Assembly (NCBI GenBank): GCA_000433455.1
Contig: HF992500.1
Coordinates: 45,115-109,114, forward strand
DNA from: Mycoplasma sp. CAG:877
Lineage (GTDB): Bacteria > Bacillota_I > Bacilli_A > RF39 > UBA660
DNA length: 64,000 bases
Direction of reading: 5' to 3'
The first letter of the stretch is position 1; every line of letters starts with the position of its first letter. The position numbers and the translations under genes were made by a program. The notes beneath the pieces are model-generated. The model made no database searches, was not told where the DNA came from, and saw only the letters and a list, made by a program, of their open reading frames with translations. Shown in pieces: positions 1-9,172 of this stretch.

Positions 1-1977
1 TATAGGTTTAGTATTTTCTTCTTTCTTTATACCTTCATCAATAATCTTTTCAAATTTTTTAACCATTATATCTAGAGTAAAGCCTTCTTCTATTCTTTTA
101 CGACAATTCTTTTTAATTTCTTTTAAATTATTTAAGACTCTATCTATTTCATTTACATATTCTTCTACTTCTTTATTATGCACTTCAGGAGTAGCATCTA
201 TATTACAATGAACTATACCACCTACTTTATCATTGATTAGTTCAGTTTGACCACCGACATCAGTTGATACTACTGGTACTCCCATTGAAAGAGATTCATA
301 TGATGTTAAAGCAAGACCTTCTAATGTTGAACAGTTTACAGTTACATCACTTATTGCATATACTTCTTCTGTTTCTTTTACCATTCCAAGAAGTTTGAAA
401 TTTTCATCTACAACAGAAGCTACATTATTCATTAATGGTCCATCTCCAGCAATAACAAAGAAGACATCGTTTCGTACTTTTAAAAGCTCTTTACATATTT
501 CTACAAACATTTCTGGACGTTTTTCTTCTGATAATCTGGCTATAAAAGTTATAATTTTTTTATCCATCGGTAATTGATATTTTTCTTTTAAGTTGTTTTT
601 ATTAAACTTTTTAGGATCATATCTTTTTTCATCAGTACCAATATATAAAGTTTCAGCAGTTTTCTTATTATAATTATTTACTAATTGACTCTTTGTAAAG
701 TTATTACAGCAATATGTTCCAGTTAGGTACTTATCTACATCCATTGAACATCTAGCAAATCCTTCTCTTGGATCTTTTAAATCTATTGAGTGAATATAAT
801 CTATAAATGGTATTTGTGGATATTTTCCCTTTAAATATGGAACCATGTAATAACCATATTGTGTATTACTTACAACTACAGCATCTACTTTTCTGGAAGA
901 AATCATGTAATCTGTAAAGTTAATATAATCAACTGTTTCTAGGAAAGTTGACATATCATATAGTTCTGTTGCAGCCTCTTCAAATTGTTGTCTTAATGGA
1001 TTATCATTTGGTAGAGTTGTTAGAACTATAGCTTCATACTTTTCCTTATCTAGACGTTTTATTAATTCTAGATTAAATAAGTCTGCTCCTCCTACTACCA
1101 TCCAAGTTAATAGGAATAAGATTTTTTTCTTTTTTGACTTTTTATATTCTGGTAAAACCATATCTTTATAAGTTTTAACGGTTGCGTACTTATTACATTC
1201 ATGTGGAAATTGAATTATTTCAACATCTTTTTTTATAGTTGCGGCAGTTTCATTAACGTAGCGCATAGCGTTGGTATTATTCTTTTTAGCTCTTGATAAT
1301 TCTCCAGTTGAACTTGTTCTATACCAGAATATAGGAGCATCTACTCTAATTGGTTTTTTACCTTTTGCTAGAAGTTTTAACCAAAGATTCCAGTCTTCAT
1401 ACATAGCTTTTTCTTTTATGCCAAAGCAACCTACTTCTAGTAAATCTTCTTTTCTTACCATAGAAGCAATACAAATTAAGTTTTCTATTACTTGTTGTTC
1501 AACAGTTAGGTATCTTTCCCAGATGAATTCTCTATCACCAAAGTTTACCATTGTTGTATAAGCAAATGAGGCATCCGGATGAGTTTCTAGTGTCCAATAT
1601 AGACACTCCACCATGGTCTTATCTGGGATATCATCACAATCTAGGAAGAAAACATATTTTGTATCTTTACTGGCTTTTTCAATACCAAAGTCTCTGGCCA
1701 TAGATGGTCCTCCATTTTCCTTATGAAAGACTCTTATTCTATCATCCATTTTTTCTAATTCAGCTAGTTTTTTTAGTGATTCTTTATCTTTTGAACCATC
1801 GTCTACTATTATCCATTCAAAATAAGGATATGTTTGGCTAAATAGTCCATTGGCTGTTTCTATTAAAGTTTTTCCACCATTATAAAATGGAGTTACAATA
1901 CTAATTGTTGGTTTGCTTTTCTTTACTAATTCCCCTATTTTTTCTATTTTATCTCCTGGTCTTTTACTATAATCCAT
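1..1977 (-). CDS. GT2-GT4 fused glycosyltransferase (3' end outside window)
   Basis: The reading frame is open from the ATG at 1977 to the left edge (at least 659 codons), so the C-terminus is missing. Residues about 20-225 are a GT2 (GT-A) domain: start STISIVTPFYN-like (here TISIVTPFYNGG), WIIVDDGS, and the metal-binding FFLDCDD. Residues about 280-640 are a GT4 (GT-B) domain: ILFLLTWMVVGGADLFNLEL at its start, ITFIARLSEEKRPE, and the donor-site NCSTLEGLALTSYESLSMG. It should transfer two sugars to a lipid-linked or wall polysaccharide in the cytoplasm. Its ATG overlaps the stop of the upstream broken GT4 gene in TAATG, so it is translationally coupled to a gene that is itself interrupted. 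Domains are clear; sugar donors cannot be told from sequence. Confidence 0.88.
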   Translation of the reverse strand, partial: MDYSKRPGDKIEKIGELVKKSKPTISIVTPFYNGGKTLIETANGLFSQTYPYFEWIIVDDGSKDKESLKKLAELEKMDDRIRVFHKENGGPSMARDFGIEKASKDTKYVFFLDCDDIPDKTMVECLYWTLETHPDASFAYTTMVNFGDREFIWERYLTVEQQVIENLICIASMVRKEDLLEVGCFGIKEKAMYEDWNLWLKLLAKGKKPIRVDAPIFWYRTSSTGELSRAKKNNTNAMRYVNETAATIKKDVEIIQFPHECNKYATVKTYKDMVLPEYKKSKKKKILFLLTWMVVGGADLFNLELIKRLDKEKYEAIVLTTLPNDNPLRQQFEEAATELYDMSTFLETVDYINFTDYMISSRKVDAVVVSNTQYGYYMVPYLKGKYPQIPFIDYIHSIDLKDPREGFARCSMDVDKYLTGTYCCNNFTKSQLVNNYNKKTAETLYIGTDEKRYDPKKFNKNNLKEKYQLPMDKKIITFIARLSEEKRPEMFVEICKELLKVRNDVFFVIAGDGPLMNNVASVVDENFKLLGMVKETEEVYAISDVTVNCSTLEGLALTSYESLSMGVPVVSTDVGGQTELINDKVGGIVHCNIDATPEVHNKEVEEYVNEIDRVLNNLKEIKKNCRKRIEEGFTLDIMVKKFEKIIDEGIKKEENTKPI

Positions 1978-3248
1978 TATTTCACTCTCCTTATTTTCTT
2001 TGTTATTCTATCTAGTTTGCTATTTACTTTTTTAGGTATATTAAGTTCAAGTTCTTTATATAATCTTTGATTATCTTCATACAATGCCTTATTTTCTTGT
2101 TCTAACTTCTTAATTTGTTTTATATAAGCATTGGCACTATCAATTATCCCAATTGGATTTAAATCATCTTTAGTCATTTCTGGTATATCTAAAAAGATAC
2201 TATTTTCAATTGATAAATTTTCTTTAATATATTTGTAATTTTCTTCTACAATTTCTACTAATTCTTGTTCACTATATTTAAATAATTCATTCTCATTACT
2301 ATCAACATTTATTCCCGAAAAGTTTTCCTCCACTATCTTCTTTATATTTTCAGGTGTAACAAAAATCATATTTCCTTTATATCCAGATATAATTGTTGGC
2401 TTTTTAGATGCTACTGATTCTAAGGCACAACGATCGACTCCTAATAAAATGTCTGCTTTTTCTATATATGGTTTTACATTGGAAACGGCTCCTATAAATT
2501 CGATATTTTCCTCTTTAAACATTTCCTTTATTTCAGAAAGTATTTCTCCATCGCCAAGTATAGTTAGTCTGACATCTTTATTATGTGTTTCTTTTATATG
2601 CCTAAAGATTTTAACTGCAGTATATATTGATTCTCTTTTATGTTCACATACTCTTCCAAACCAAAGTAAGTTATCAAACTTCATATTTATTGTTTTAACT
2701 TTTTTATCCTTATAATCTGAAAAGTCTAAACTATTTCTGACTACCATATATTTGGAATCTGGTAATTCAAATAAATATTGATGTTCTTCTTTAACATTTT
2801 ATGTTATAGCAATTATTTTTGATGCACATTGAAAATATATTGGAAATAATGTTAAAAAAATTCTGTAATGGGCCATAAACCACTCGCAACTTCCTGGAAT
2901 TATATTATGTAAATAAGCCACATATCTAATATTATTTCTTAAGGCGATAGGAAGAATATATGGTATGCATGGAAATTGATGTACATATATAAAATCAATC
3001 TTTTTAGAAAGTATTATTCTTTCTAATTTCAATATTTCTTCCCAATCAACAGCAGTATCTTGAAGCTTAAAGTCAAATTCAATCCATTCAATGTTTTTCT
3101 TTCCTTTTAGCTTCTCCCGTAATATACCATCTCTTGAGAGAATATAACATTTTATTCCTCTTCTATTAAATTCATTAACTTGCGTTAAGGTAAAAGTTTC
3201 AACTCCACCAATTCCTAATTGCTCTAAACAAACAAGTGCATTTTTCAT
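1977..3248 (-). pseudogene. GT4 glycosyltransferase interrupted by in-frame TAA
   Basis: An ATG at 3248 overlaps the stop of the preceding gene (ATGA) and opens a GT-B glycosyltransferase: LEQLGIGGVETFTLTQ, then YVHQFPC and YVAYLHN. The frame stops at TAA (2801-2799, codon 150) just after KIIAIT. The same frame continues without shift through NVKEEHQYLFELPDSKYMVV, then NLLWFGRVCEHKRESI, TILGDGE and a donor-binding region around CALESVASKKPTIISG. It ends at 1977 with a predicted coiled coil (QIKKLEQENKALYEDNQRL). Read through, the product is 423 aa, a normal GT4 size. One base change restores it. The C-terminal half could restart at an internal ATG (2747), but that would lack the acceptor domain. 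Interruption by mutation, phase-like switching or an assembly error are all possible. Confidence 0.85.
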
Positions 3249-5650
3249 TTTTTTCTCCTTTTTCTAATATCTAACTTACTTTTTATATTGGCTAGTTTAT
3301 TTATAAACCTATATCTTTTACTATTACTTATATTTGTTAATTTTTGAGATAGCATCATGATTTTTTCATTTGCTAATTCTAATTTCTGGGTATTATATGC
3401 TTGTTCTAACAATTTAAATGTATTTTCATTTATTTCACTAAAAATTATATTTCTTTCTATTGGTCTTTTCACTGAGGTTTTTAAAGCTTGATTATATTCT
3501 TCTATAGACTTATATTTTGTTTCTTGTAATAAGAACTTATTTTTAACTTTATTAAAAAGCTTAGCACCTTTATCTGTATTTATGATTACTGCTGATGTTC
3601 CTTTTTTATCAAAGAATTCTTTATGAACATTATATATTCCCCAATAATCACCAAGTATTATGTCAGCAACATTATTTTTTCCTTTTGCTGGACAGTTATA
3701 ACAACTTTCTCTTAATATGTAATTGTCTACAAATAAAGACATCATTGGATCGTCTGCAAACTTATAGGCCTTATTTATTCTTTTTGTTTTGTATTCAATA
3801 CTAGCTACATCCCAACCATTAACTTTACTTTTAAAATTTATTTCTTCTATTTCTGTTTCAAAATTTTTTTCTATTTCTTTTACTCTTTTTTCTACAATAT
3901 TATCGTTAATTACACCGTGACAAATAACACTTACTGTATATAATTTAGGATATTCTTTGGCCAAGTAAGTTTTTAGTGCAAGTATTTGACAAGGAGTTCC
4001 TGAGAATAATACCTTTTTATTTTCTCCTAAGTCTTTTTTTACATCATTAAAAATTGTTTTGACGTTACTTTGTGAATACTTTGAGCCTTGTATTTTTTTG
4101 ATATCATTAACATTGTCTATTCTAATATGTTCAACTTTTAAAGATGATATTGTTGCTCCATAGACGATACCTTGATGAGTTAGTATTTCTTTAGCTAAAT
4201 AGTAGAATACTCCACCAGATGAACTTGATTGTAAAATATCTTTTTCTTTTGACTTTGCTGCATAACACTCTAAAGCTTTTGTTTGCTGGATATTTTCAAT
4301 ATTACGGCAACATTTTTTTCTACATAGACCACAATTTATACATTTTTTTAAATCTATTTTTGGATATAAAAATCCTTCTTCATTTTTAACCATTGTAATA
4401 GCATTTTTAGGACAGACATTTGCACAAACTTGGCAACCTACACAATCTGTTTTTTTACAAATTTTTTCTTTTTCTAGTGTTTCTAGTCTTGAACACATAT
4501 TCTCATATAGCTGTTGTGATTCTTTAATAATTATTAGCATCTTCTCTTTTAGAATTTTTCTAATGTTATTTTGATTTTTGTTTAGATAATCGAATTTTTC
4601 AATTAATGAATCTTTATTTATATCTTCTATTGGTAAAACATAATCTTTGTAGTTTCCAAAGATGTCTTCAGCAATTCCTCTTGATTTTACGCTATATCCA
4701 AGTACTAAGGTTGGGACACAGGTTGAATAAGCGGCAATTGAGGCATGAGTTCTAGCTGCTATTAGTAAACTACATTTAGAGATAATGTATTTAAGTTCTT
4801 TACAATCGTAATTACCTCTTTCTAAATATAATCTTTTTTCGTTTTTATAATCTTCTGCTATTCTATCTAGAATTTTATAGTCACTTACTTCTTCTACCAT
4901 AACGTGTGGTATTAAGCATATTGAATAGTCAGTTTTTTTTAAAATGTAATTTATTAATTCCTTTATATCGTTATAATTTTCTTCTGACTTTATTGTTAAA
5001 GGACTTAAGTTCAGACCAACTATCTTTCTATTTTTATACCATGAGTTTAATTTTACTTCTTTCTTTTTTAGAGAAAAAGCAGGTTCTGGTATTAACATAA
5101 GTTTTTCTTCTGGTATATATTTCTTTATAGCATTATAGCTAATCTTTTCTCTAAGCATCAATAAATCGTATTTTTTTAAGTTTGTTATAAGATCTAAATC
5201 CGTTATTTCATCAAATAGTGAGGCACCAAATAGTACTGTTTTTTTACCTAGTTGTTTTGCTTTGGTGTTAATAGAATAAATCCACTCATTAACACCATAA
5301 CAGTAGTTATCACCACCTACATGAATTGCAAGATCTGACTTTTCTAATTCTTTAACTACATCTCTTTGATAAAGCAATTCGTAGTTATTATAATCAAAAG
5401 GCATATTTTGATACTTTTCTAATTTCTTTTTTTCGCTCTCAGTGAACTCATCATAATTTTGTCTATGATGGTTTATGTATTTTTTAATTTTTTCTTTTTT
5501 TATTTTCTTATCATTTTCGTAGTCAAATGTTGCTAAAACAATTTCCGCTTCATTAATTTGCTCTATGACAGAGTCAACAATAGCTTCACAACCTTTATTT
5601 TGCAGTGAACCTATTCCATATAATAATATTTTTTTCTTTTCTTTATTCAT
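3245..5650 (-). CDS. Polysaccharide pyruvyltransferase-FrhB fusion protein
   Basis: 801 aa with three parts. Residues about 1-385 resemble the CsaB/WcaK polysaccharide pyruvyltransferase family (ILLYGIGSLQNKGCEAIVD, HVGGDNYCYG, RTHASIAAYSTCVPTLVLGY). Residues about 395-450 hold two 4Fe-4S clusters (CVGCQVCANVCP and CINCGLCRKKC). Residues about 455-740 match the FrhB/F420-hydrogenase beta family (SSSGGVFYYLAKEIL, FSGTPCQILALKTYL, CPAKGKNNVADIILGDYWGI), followed by a basic helical tail. FrhB-like proteins are common in capsule loci, often beside pyruvyltransferases, but their reaction there is poorly defined; reduction or ketal modification of a glycan is inferred. The next gene's ATG overlaps the TGA stop by four bases. 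The Shine-Dalgarno is atypical (AAAGG 11-12 bases upstream). Confidence 0.85.
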   Translation of the reverse strand: MNKEKKKILLYGIGSLQNKGCEAIVDSVIEQINEAEIVLATFDYENDKKIKKEKIKKYINHHRQNYDEFTESEKKKLEKYQNMPFDYNNYELLYQRDVVKELEKSDLAIHVGGDNYCYGVNEWIYSINTKAKQLGKKTVLFGASLFDEITDLDLITNLKKYDLLMLREKISYNAIKKYIPEEKLMLIPEPAFSLKKKEVKLNSWYKNRKIVGLNLSPLTIKSEENYNDIKELINYILKKTDYSICLIPHVMVEEVSDYKILDRIAEDYKNEKRLYLERGNYDCKELKYIISKCSLLIAARTHASIAAYSTCVPTLVLGYSVKSRGIAEDIFGNYKDYVLPIEDINKDSLIEKFDYLNKNQNNIRKILKEKMLIIIKESQQLYENMCSRLETLEKEKICKKTDCVGCQVCANVCPKNAITMVKNEEGFLYPKIDLKKCINCGLCRKKCCRNIENIQQTKALECYAAKSKEKDILQSSSSGGVFYYLAKEILTHQGIVYGATISSLKVEHIRIDNVNDIKKIQGSKYSQSNVKTIFNDVKKDLGENKKVLFSGTPCQILALKTYLAKEYPKLYTVSVICHGVINDNIVEKRVKEIEKNFETEIEEINFKSKVNGWDVASIEYKTKRINKAYKFADDPMMSLFVDNYILRESCYNCPAKGKNNVADIILGDYWGIYNVHKEFFDKKGTSAVIINTDKGAKLFNKVKNKFLLQETKYKSIEEYNQALKTSVKRPIERNIIFSEINENTFKLLEQAYNTQKLELANEKIMMLSQKLTNISNSKRYRFINKLANIKSKLDIRKRRKK

Positions 5651-5684
5651 ACCTTGCCCAACCTTTATTATTATTTATAAATTA

Positions 5685-5713
5685 ATTATAACAAATTAGT
5701 TTATTTAATACAA
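5685..5713 (-). promoter_or_regulatory. Promoter for pyruvyltransferase-FrhB gene
   Basis: On the minus strand an extended -10 TGTTATAAT (hexamer 5690-5685) lies 17 bases from a weak -35 TTGTAT (5713-5708). It would start the transcript about 30 bases before the ATG at 5650. No convincing terminator lies between this promoter and the ABC permease gene upstream, so read-through is possible too. Confidence 0.55.
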
Positions 5714-5766
5714 ATTTTTGGACTAAATTGTTGATTTTTAGGAGAAAAAGTAAAAAAAAGAATTTT

Positions 5767-6540
5767 TTACAATTCTTCTACAAATGACTTTTCTAATTTT
5801 TTAAATATTAGATAGCCAATTACTAGTATTACTACTGATAATAAGCCCCATAATAATATCATCATCATATCAGGAAGTGTATGATAATAAAGAATGGAAC
5901 GATATCCTTCTATTAATTGAGCCATAGGATTTATCTTTAGTACCCATTGGAATTTTTCTGGTAACATATCAGCTTTATAAATTACTGGAGTTGCATAGAA
6001 AGCTAACATCATTACAACACTTACAAAGTGATCTACATCTCTTACAAATACTGTGATTGCTGATAAGATAAAGTTAAATCCTAAAGTTATGATATATTGA
6101 ATTAATATTAATAATGGTAATAGTAGGACGTGTACTGAGAAGCCTACTCCTGAGAATATTATAAATATAAAAACGATTATCATTGTTATTAAAAAGTTTA
6201 TTAATTGACTTGTTGTTATTGAGATTGGAATTATTTCTCTTGGAAAATAAACTTTCTTTAAGATGTTACCATTAGCAACAACACAACCTGTACCAGTTTG
6301 GATAGCAGTTGTAAAGAAGTTCCATGGTATTAAGGCTACTATCATAAAAATAGTATAATTATCTACATCTACTCTTAAGATATATGGAAATACAAATGAG
6401 TATACAGCTAGCATTAGTAATGGATTTAAGAATGTCCAAATTACTCCTAGCCATGAACCTTTATATTTACCTCTTATTTCTTTTTTAATATTTGTTTTTA
6501 ATAATTCTCTATAGTTATATAATTCTTTAAATACGTTCAT
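5767..6540 (-). CDS. ABC-2 polysaccharide/teichoic acid export permease
   Basis: Integral membrane permease of the TagG/Wzm (ABC-2) family, 257 aa from the ATG at 6540. The N-terminus (YNYRELLKTNIKKEIRGKYK followed by GSWLGVIWTFLNPLLMLAVY) is typical of O-antigen and teichoic acid exporters, as are NPMAQLIEGYRSILY near the end and about six hydrophobic segments. I prefer the ATG at 6540 over an in-frame GTG at 6555, because GGGTGA sits at the right distance from the ATG and the GTG would overlap the ATPase stop. It pairs with the ATPase just upstream (5-base gap) to flip a lipid-linked polymer across the membrane. Confidence 0.9.
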   Translation of the reverse strand: MNVFKELYNYRELLKTNIKKEIRGKYKGSWLGVIWTFLNPLLMLAVYSFVFPYILRVDVDNYTIFMIVALIPWNFFTTAIQTGTGCVVANGNILKKVYFPREIIPISITTSQLINFLITMIIVFIFIIFSGVGFSVHVLLLPLLILIQYIITLGFNFILSAITVFVRDVDHFVSVVMMLAFYATPVIYKADMLPEKFQWVLKINPMAQLIEGYRSILYYHTLPDMMMILLWGLLSVVILVIGYLIFKKLEKSFVEEL

Positions 6541-6545
6541 TATAA

Positions 6546-7289
6546 TCACCCGCACACTTTCAAGTACTCTTCAAGTACTTCTTTGACTTGACCATCTCTA
6601 TGAACTTCTCCTTCATATAGCCAAATTGCTCTATCACAGAATCTTCTAACTTGGTCCATACTATGAGTAACAATAACGATTGTCTTACCAGCATTTTTTA
6701 ATTCTATTAGTTTATTGAAACATTTATCTTGGAAATGTTGATCTCCAACTGCTAGTATTTCATCAATCAATAGGATATCTGCTTCAACGTTTATAGCAAC
6801 AGAGAAAGCAAGTCGCATATACATTCCTGATGAGTATGTTCTAACTGGATTATCAATAAATTCTTCTAATTCAGAAAATTCAATTATTTGATCTAGTTTC
6901 TTATCTATCTCTTCTTTTGTTAACCCAAAGATAGAGGCATTGAAATAAATATTTTCTCTACCAGTAAAGTCATCATGGAATCCAGCACCTAATTCAAGTA
7001 AGGATGTTAATTTACCATCTTTGGTTATTTTTCCTTTTGTTGGATAAATGATTCTATTCATTAACTTTAGTAATGTTGATTTACCTGAACCATTTGTTCC
7101 TATTAACGCTACACTTTCACCCTTTTTTATTTCTATATTAATGTCCTTTAAAACATGTAATACATTATTTTTACTTCTATTTTTCTTAGAAAAGAATAAT
7201 ATTTTTTCTTTTAAAGTATTAGCTTTATCATAATAAAGTTTGAAGTCTTTTGAAACATGTGTAACTTTTATCGCTACGTCTTTTTCCAC
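6546..7289 (-). CDS. ABC exporter ATPase, TagH/Wzt type
   Basis: 247-aa ATPase: Walker A GTNGSGKST, signature TYSSGMYMRLAFSVA, Walker B ILLIDEILAVGD and switch His in VTHSMDQ. These forms are characteristic of TagH/Wzt exporters of teichoic acids or O-antigen-like glycans. It has no C-terminal carbohydrate-binding extension, so it resembles short Wzt proteins whose substrate is not end-capped. The start is GTG at 7289, well placed after GAGGT. It ends in TGA. It forms an operon with the permease and has its own promoter, so export may be set separately from synthesis. Confidence 0.9.
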   Translation of the reverse strand: MEKDVAIKVTHVSKDFKLYYDKANTLKEKILFFSKKNRSKNNVLHVLKDINIEIKKGESVALIGTNGSGKSTLLKLMNRIIYPTKGKITKDGKLTSLLELGAGFHDDFTGRENIYFNASIFGLTKEEIDKKLDQIIEFSELEEFIDNPVRTYSSGMYMRLAFSVAINVEADILLIDEILAVGDQHFQDKCFNKLIELKNAGKTIVIVTHSMDQVRRFCDRAIWLYEGEVHRDGQVKEVLEEYLKVCG

Positions 7290-7327
7290 AGTTCTACCTC
7301 ATTTCTTGTTATATTTCAAACATCTAT

Positions 7328-7356
7328 ATTATACATAAGTATTGCATTTTTATCAA
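7328..7356 (-). promoter_or_regulatory. Promoter for polysaccharide ABC exporter
   Basis: TTGATA (7356-7351), 17-base spacer, TATAAT (7333-7328) on the minus strand, about 40 bases before the GTG start at 7289. Near-consensus for the housekeeping sigma factor. Confidence 0.7.
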
Positions 7357-7363
7357 TATTCTT

Positions 7364-8101
7364 TCACTTTGATGGTTGTACAATGTACTTCATTCTTTTA
7401 GCTGTAACGACTTTATAACCTTCAGGTGACAAGTGTAGACCATCTATTGTGTACTCTAAGTTTAGATTGCCATCAGAGTCGGTTAATTCATCATACATAT
7501 CAATGTATTCATAGTTATATGTTTTAGCATTTATTTCTAATTCTTTATTTATTTCCATTATTTTTTTATTTTCTCTTTTACCAACCATCCAATCTATAAC
7601 TACATCATTATCTGTTTTATTATTTACAGGATAAATTGACTCAATATATAGTTTAGCATTTGGTCTGTTTTTATGTATTTCTCTAGCTATTTTTAATATT
7701 CCATATACAATTTCATCACTACTTGAACCAGTTAGATTATTAGTTCCTATCAATAGGAATACTTTAGTAGGATTGTATTTATATAAGTCATCTTCAAGAT
7801 TACCATATACTCCGCCTACAGAGTTTCCACTATGTCCAGAATTTACAACTGGTATGTCAGGATAAAAAGTATTTACATTATAAAAGTCAGTAATAGAATC
7901 ACCAATAAAGACAATATTTTCATATTTATAATCTATCTTTTTATCTTTATCTGTTTTATTACTCTTTGGATTTTCTATACCTGTATATGGTTCCATTCTT
8001 TCTATTAATATTAGTCCTAGAGATATGATTGTTATAACTATTAAAAAAATAACTAACCTGATAATTATTTTGTAGTTTTTATCTGTTGTATCGGTTATCA
8101 T
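7364..8101 (-). CDS. Membrane-anchored SGNH/GDSL esterase
   Basis: 245 aa. One N-terminal membrane segment (LVIFLIVITIISLGLILI) is followed by an extracellular SGNH hydrolase: block I VFIGDSITD with the catalytic Ser, block II Gly in SGHSGNSVGG, block III Asn in LIGTNNL, and block V Asp/His in DGLHLSPEGY. Two bases separate it from the acyltransferase-3 gene upstream. In OatA-like enzymes an acyltransferase-3 membrane domain passes an acyl group to a fused SGNH domain that puts it on the glycan; here the parts are two adjacent genes. Likely role: O-acylation, or its removal, on the surface polymer. The stop is TGA. Confidence 0.85.
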   Translation of the reverse strand: MITDTTDKNYKIIIRLVIFLIVITIISLGLILIERMEPYTGIENPKSNKTDKDKKIDYKYENIVFIGDSITDFYNVNTFYPDIPVVNSGHSGNSVGGVYGNLEDDLYKYNPTKVFLLIGTNNLTGSSSDEIVYGILKIAREIHKNRPNAKLYIESIYPVNNKTDNDVVIDWMVGKRENKKIMEINKELEINAKTYNYEYIDMYDELTDSDGNLNLEYTIDGLHLSPEGYKVVTAKRMKYIVQPSK

Positions 8102-8103
8102 TT

Positions 8104-9156
8104 TTAATCAATCTCCTTTTTTATTTTGTTAAGAATTGTACTGTTTTTTAATTTACTTGTAACATAGGCATAACTTTTTTCTAGGAAAATTGCTATAATG
8201 GTTGCTAAGACAAAGTTTGTTACTAACATACAAATAAACTTTATTATACTATTATGTAGTGGAAAACGAGCAATTATTACGTATAGTAATGATGATGATA
8301 TTCCTTGAGCAAAATAGTAAAATATAGCATTTTTACCTATATAGTTTATTTTATTATTATCAATTATTTTTAGTTTATCTTTTAAATACCAAGTTAGCAT
8401 AATAGAAAGATTTGAAAAGATTAGATATGGAACACTTGGTGGGAATTTTATATTTTGAATACTATTTATACCAATGTTTAGGAAATAAAATGTAAGTAAT
8501 AATATGAGAATGTTACTGGTTTCTAAAATAATTAATTTTTTAGATGAGGTTATCTTTTTCTCATGTGAGATATATCCTAGTAAATATATAAATGAATAGA
8601 ATGTTATATATTGTAAACGTACCATTGAACCATTTTGGGCACTTACGTATAAAAATAACATAAGAGTAAATGGAAGTATTATTTTAGTTAAAGTTTTGTA
8701 GGCATCTTTCTTTAAATAGTAGTTGACGCTACAGATTACTATTGAACATATTACAGATACTGCAATATACATTTTCATAAACCAAATTGAACCAGCTACG
8801 ATTGGTAATTCTTTTGGTTCTTTAAATGTATAAGCTAGCCATGATATTACTTCCGATAGATTTATATGACTTTTGAAAAAGACTAGTAGTATGATTGTAA
8901 AAAATACTAAAAAGTATAACCACTTTTTCCACTGACCTATTATTCCTTTTATATTTTTAATTATAGAGTTAACATAATTAAATGATAATCCGGCTAAAAA
9001 CATAAACACTGGAACATCAACTAGTAAGGTTAGACTACTAAACCATCTTGGTAGATATCCTTCTCCAGACCACCAAGCAGTATGAATTATAATTATAGAG
9101 ATGGTTGCTAAACCTCTTAAAAAATCAATATTATTATTTCTAGTTGCTTTTTTCAT
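8104..9156 (-). CDS. Acyltransferase-3 family membrane protein
   Basis: 350 aa with about ten hydrophobic segments. The start NNIDFLRGLATISIIIIHTA carries the R-x10-H active-site signature of acyltransferase family 3 (OatA/WecH type), and DVPVFMFLAGLSF is the usual second block. These proteins move acetyl or other acyl groups across the membrane to glycans. The directly downstream SGNH gene is the likely partner. It follows the HAD phosphatase gene after 16 bases and shares its promoter. Confidence 0.88.
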   Translation of the reverse strand: MKKATRNNNIDFLRGLATISIIIIHTAWWSGEGYLPRWFSSLTLLVDVPVFMFLAGLSFNYVNSIIKNIKGIIGQWKKWLYFLVFFTIILLVFFKSHINLSEVISWLAYTFKEPKELPIVAGSIWFMKMYIAVSVICSIVICSVNYYLKKDAYKTLTKIILPFTLMLFLYVSAQNGSMVRLQYITFYSFIYLLGYISHEKKITSSKKLIILETSNILILLLTFYFLNIGINSIQNIKFPPSVPYLIFSNLSIMLTWYLKDKLKIIDNNKINYIGKNAIFYYFAQGISSSLLYVIIARFPLHNSIIKFICMLVTNFVLATIIAIFLEKSYAYVTSKLKNSTILNKIKKEID

Positions 9157-9172
9157 TTTAACTCTCCTACTA

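Noticed and set aside
2449..2715. Plus-strand frames in the polysaccharide locus and elsewhere
   Set aside because: They are antisense shadows of minus-strand genes, with no ribosome-binding site and hydrophobic or low-complexity products typical of reverse-frame translation.
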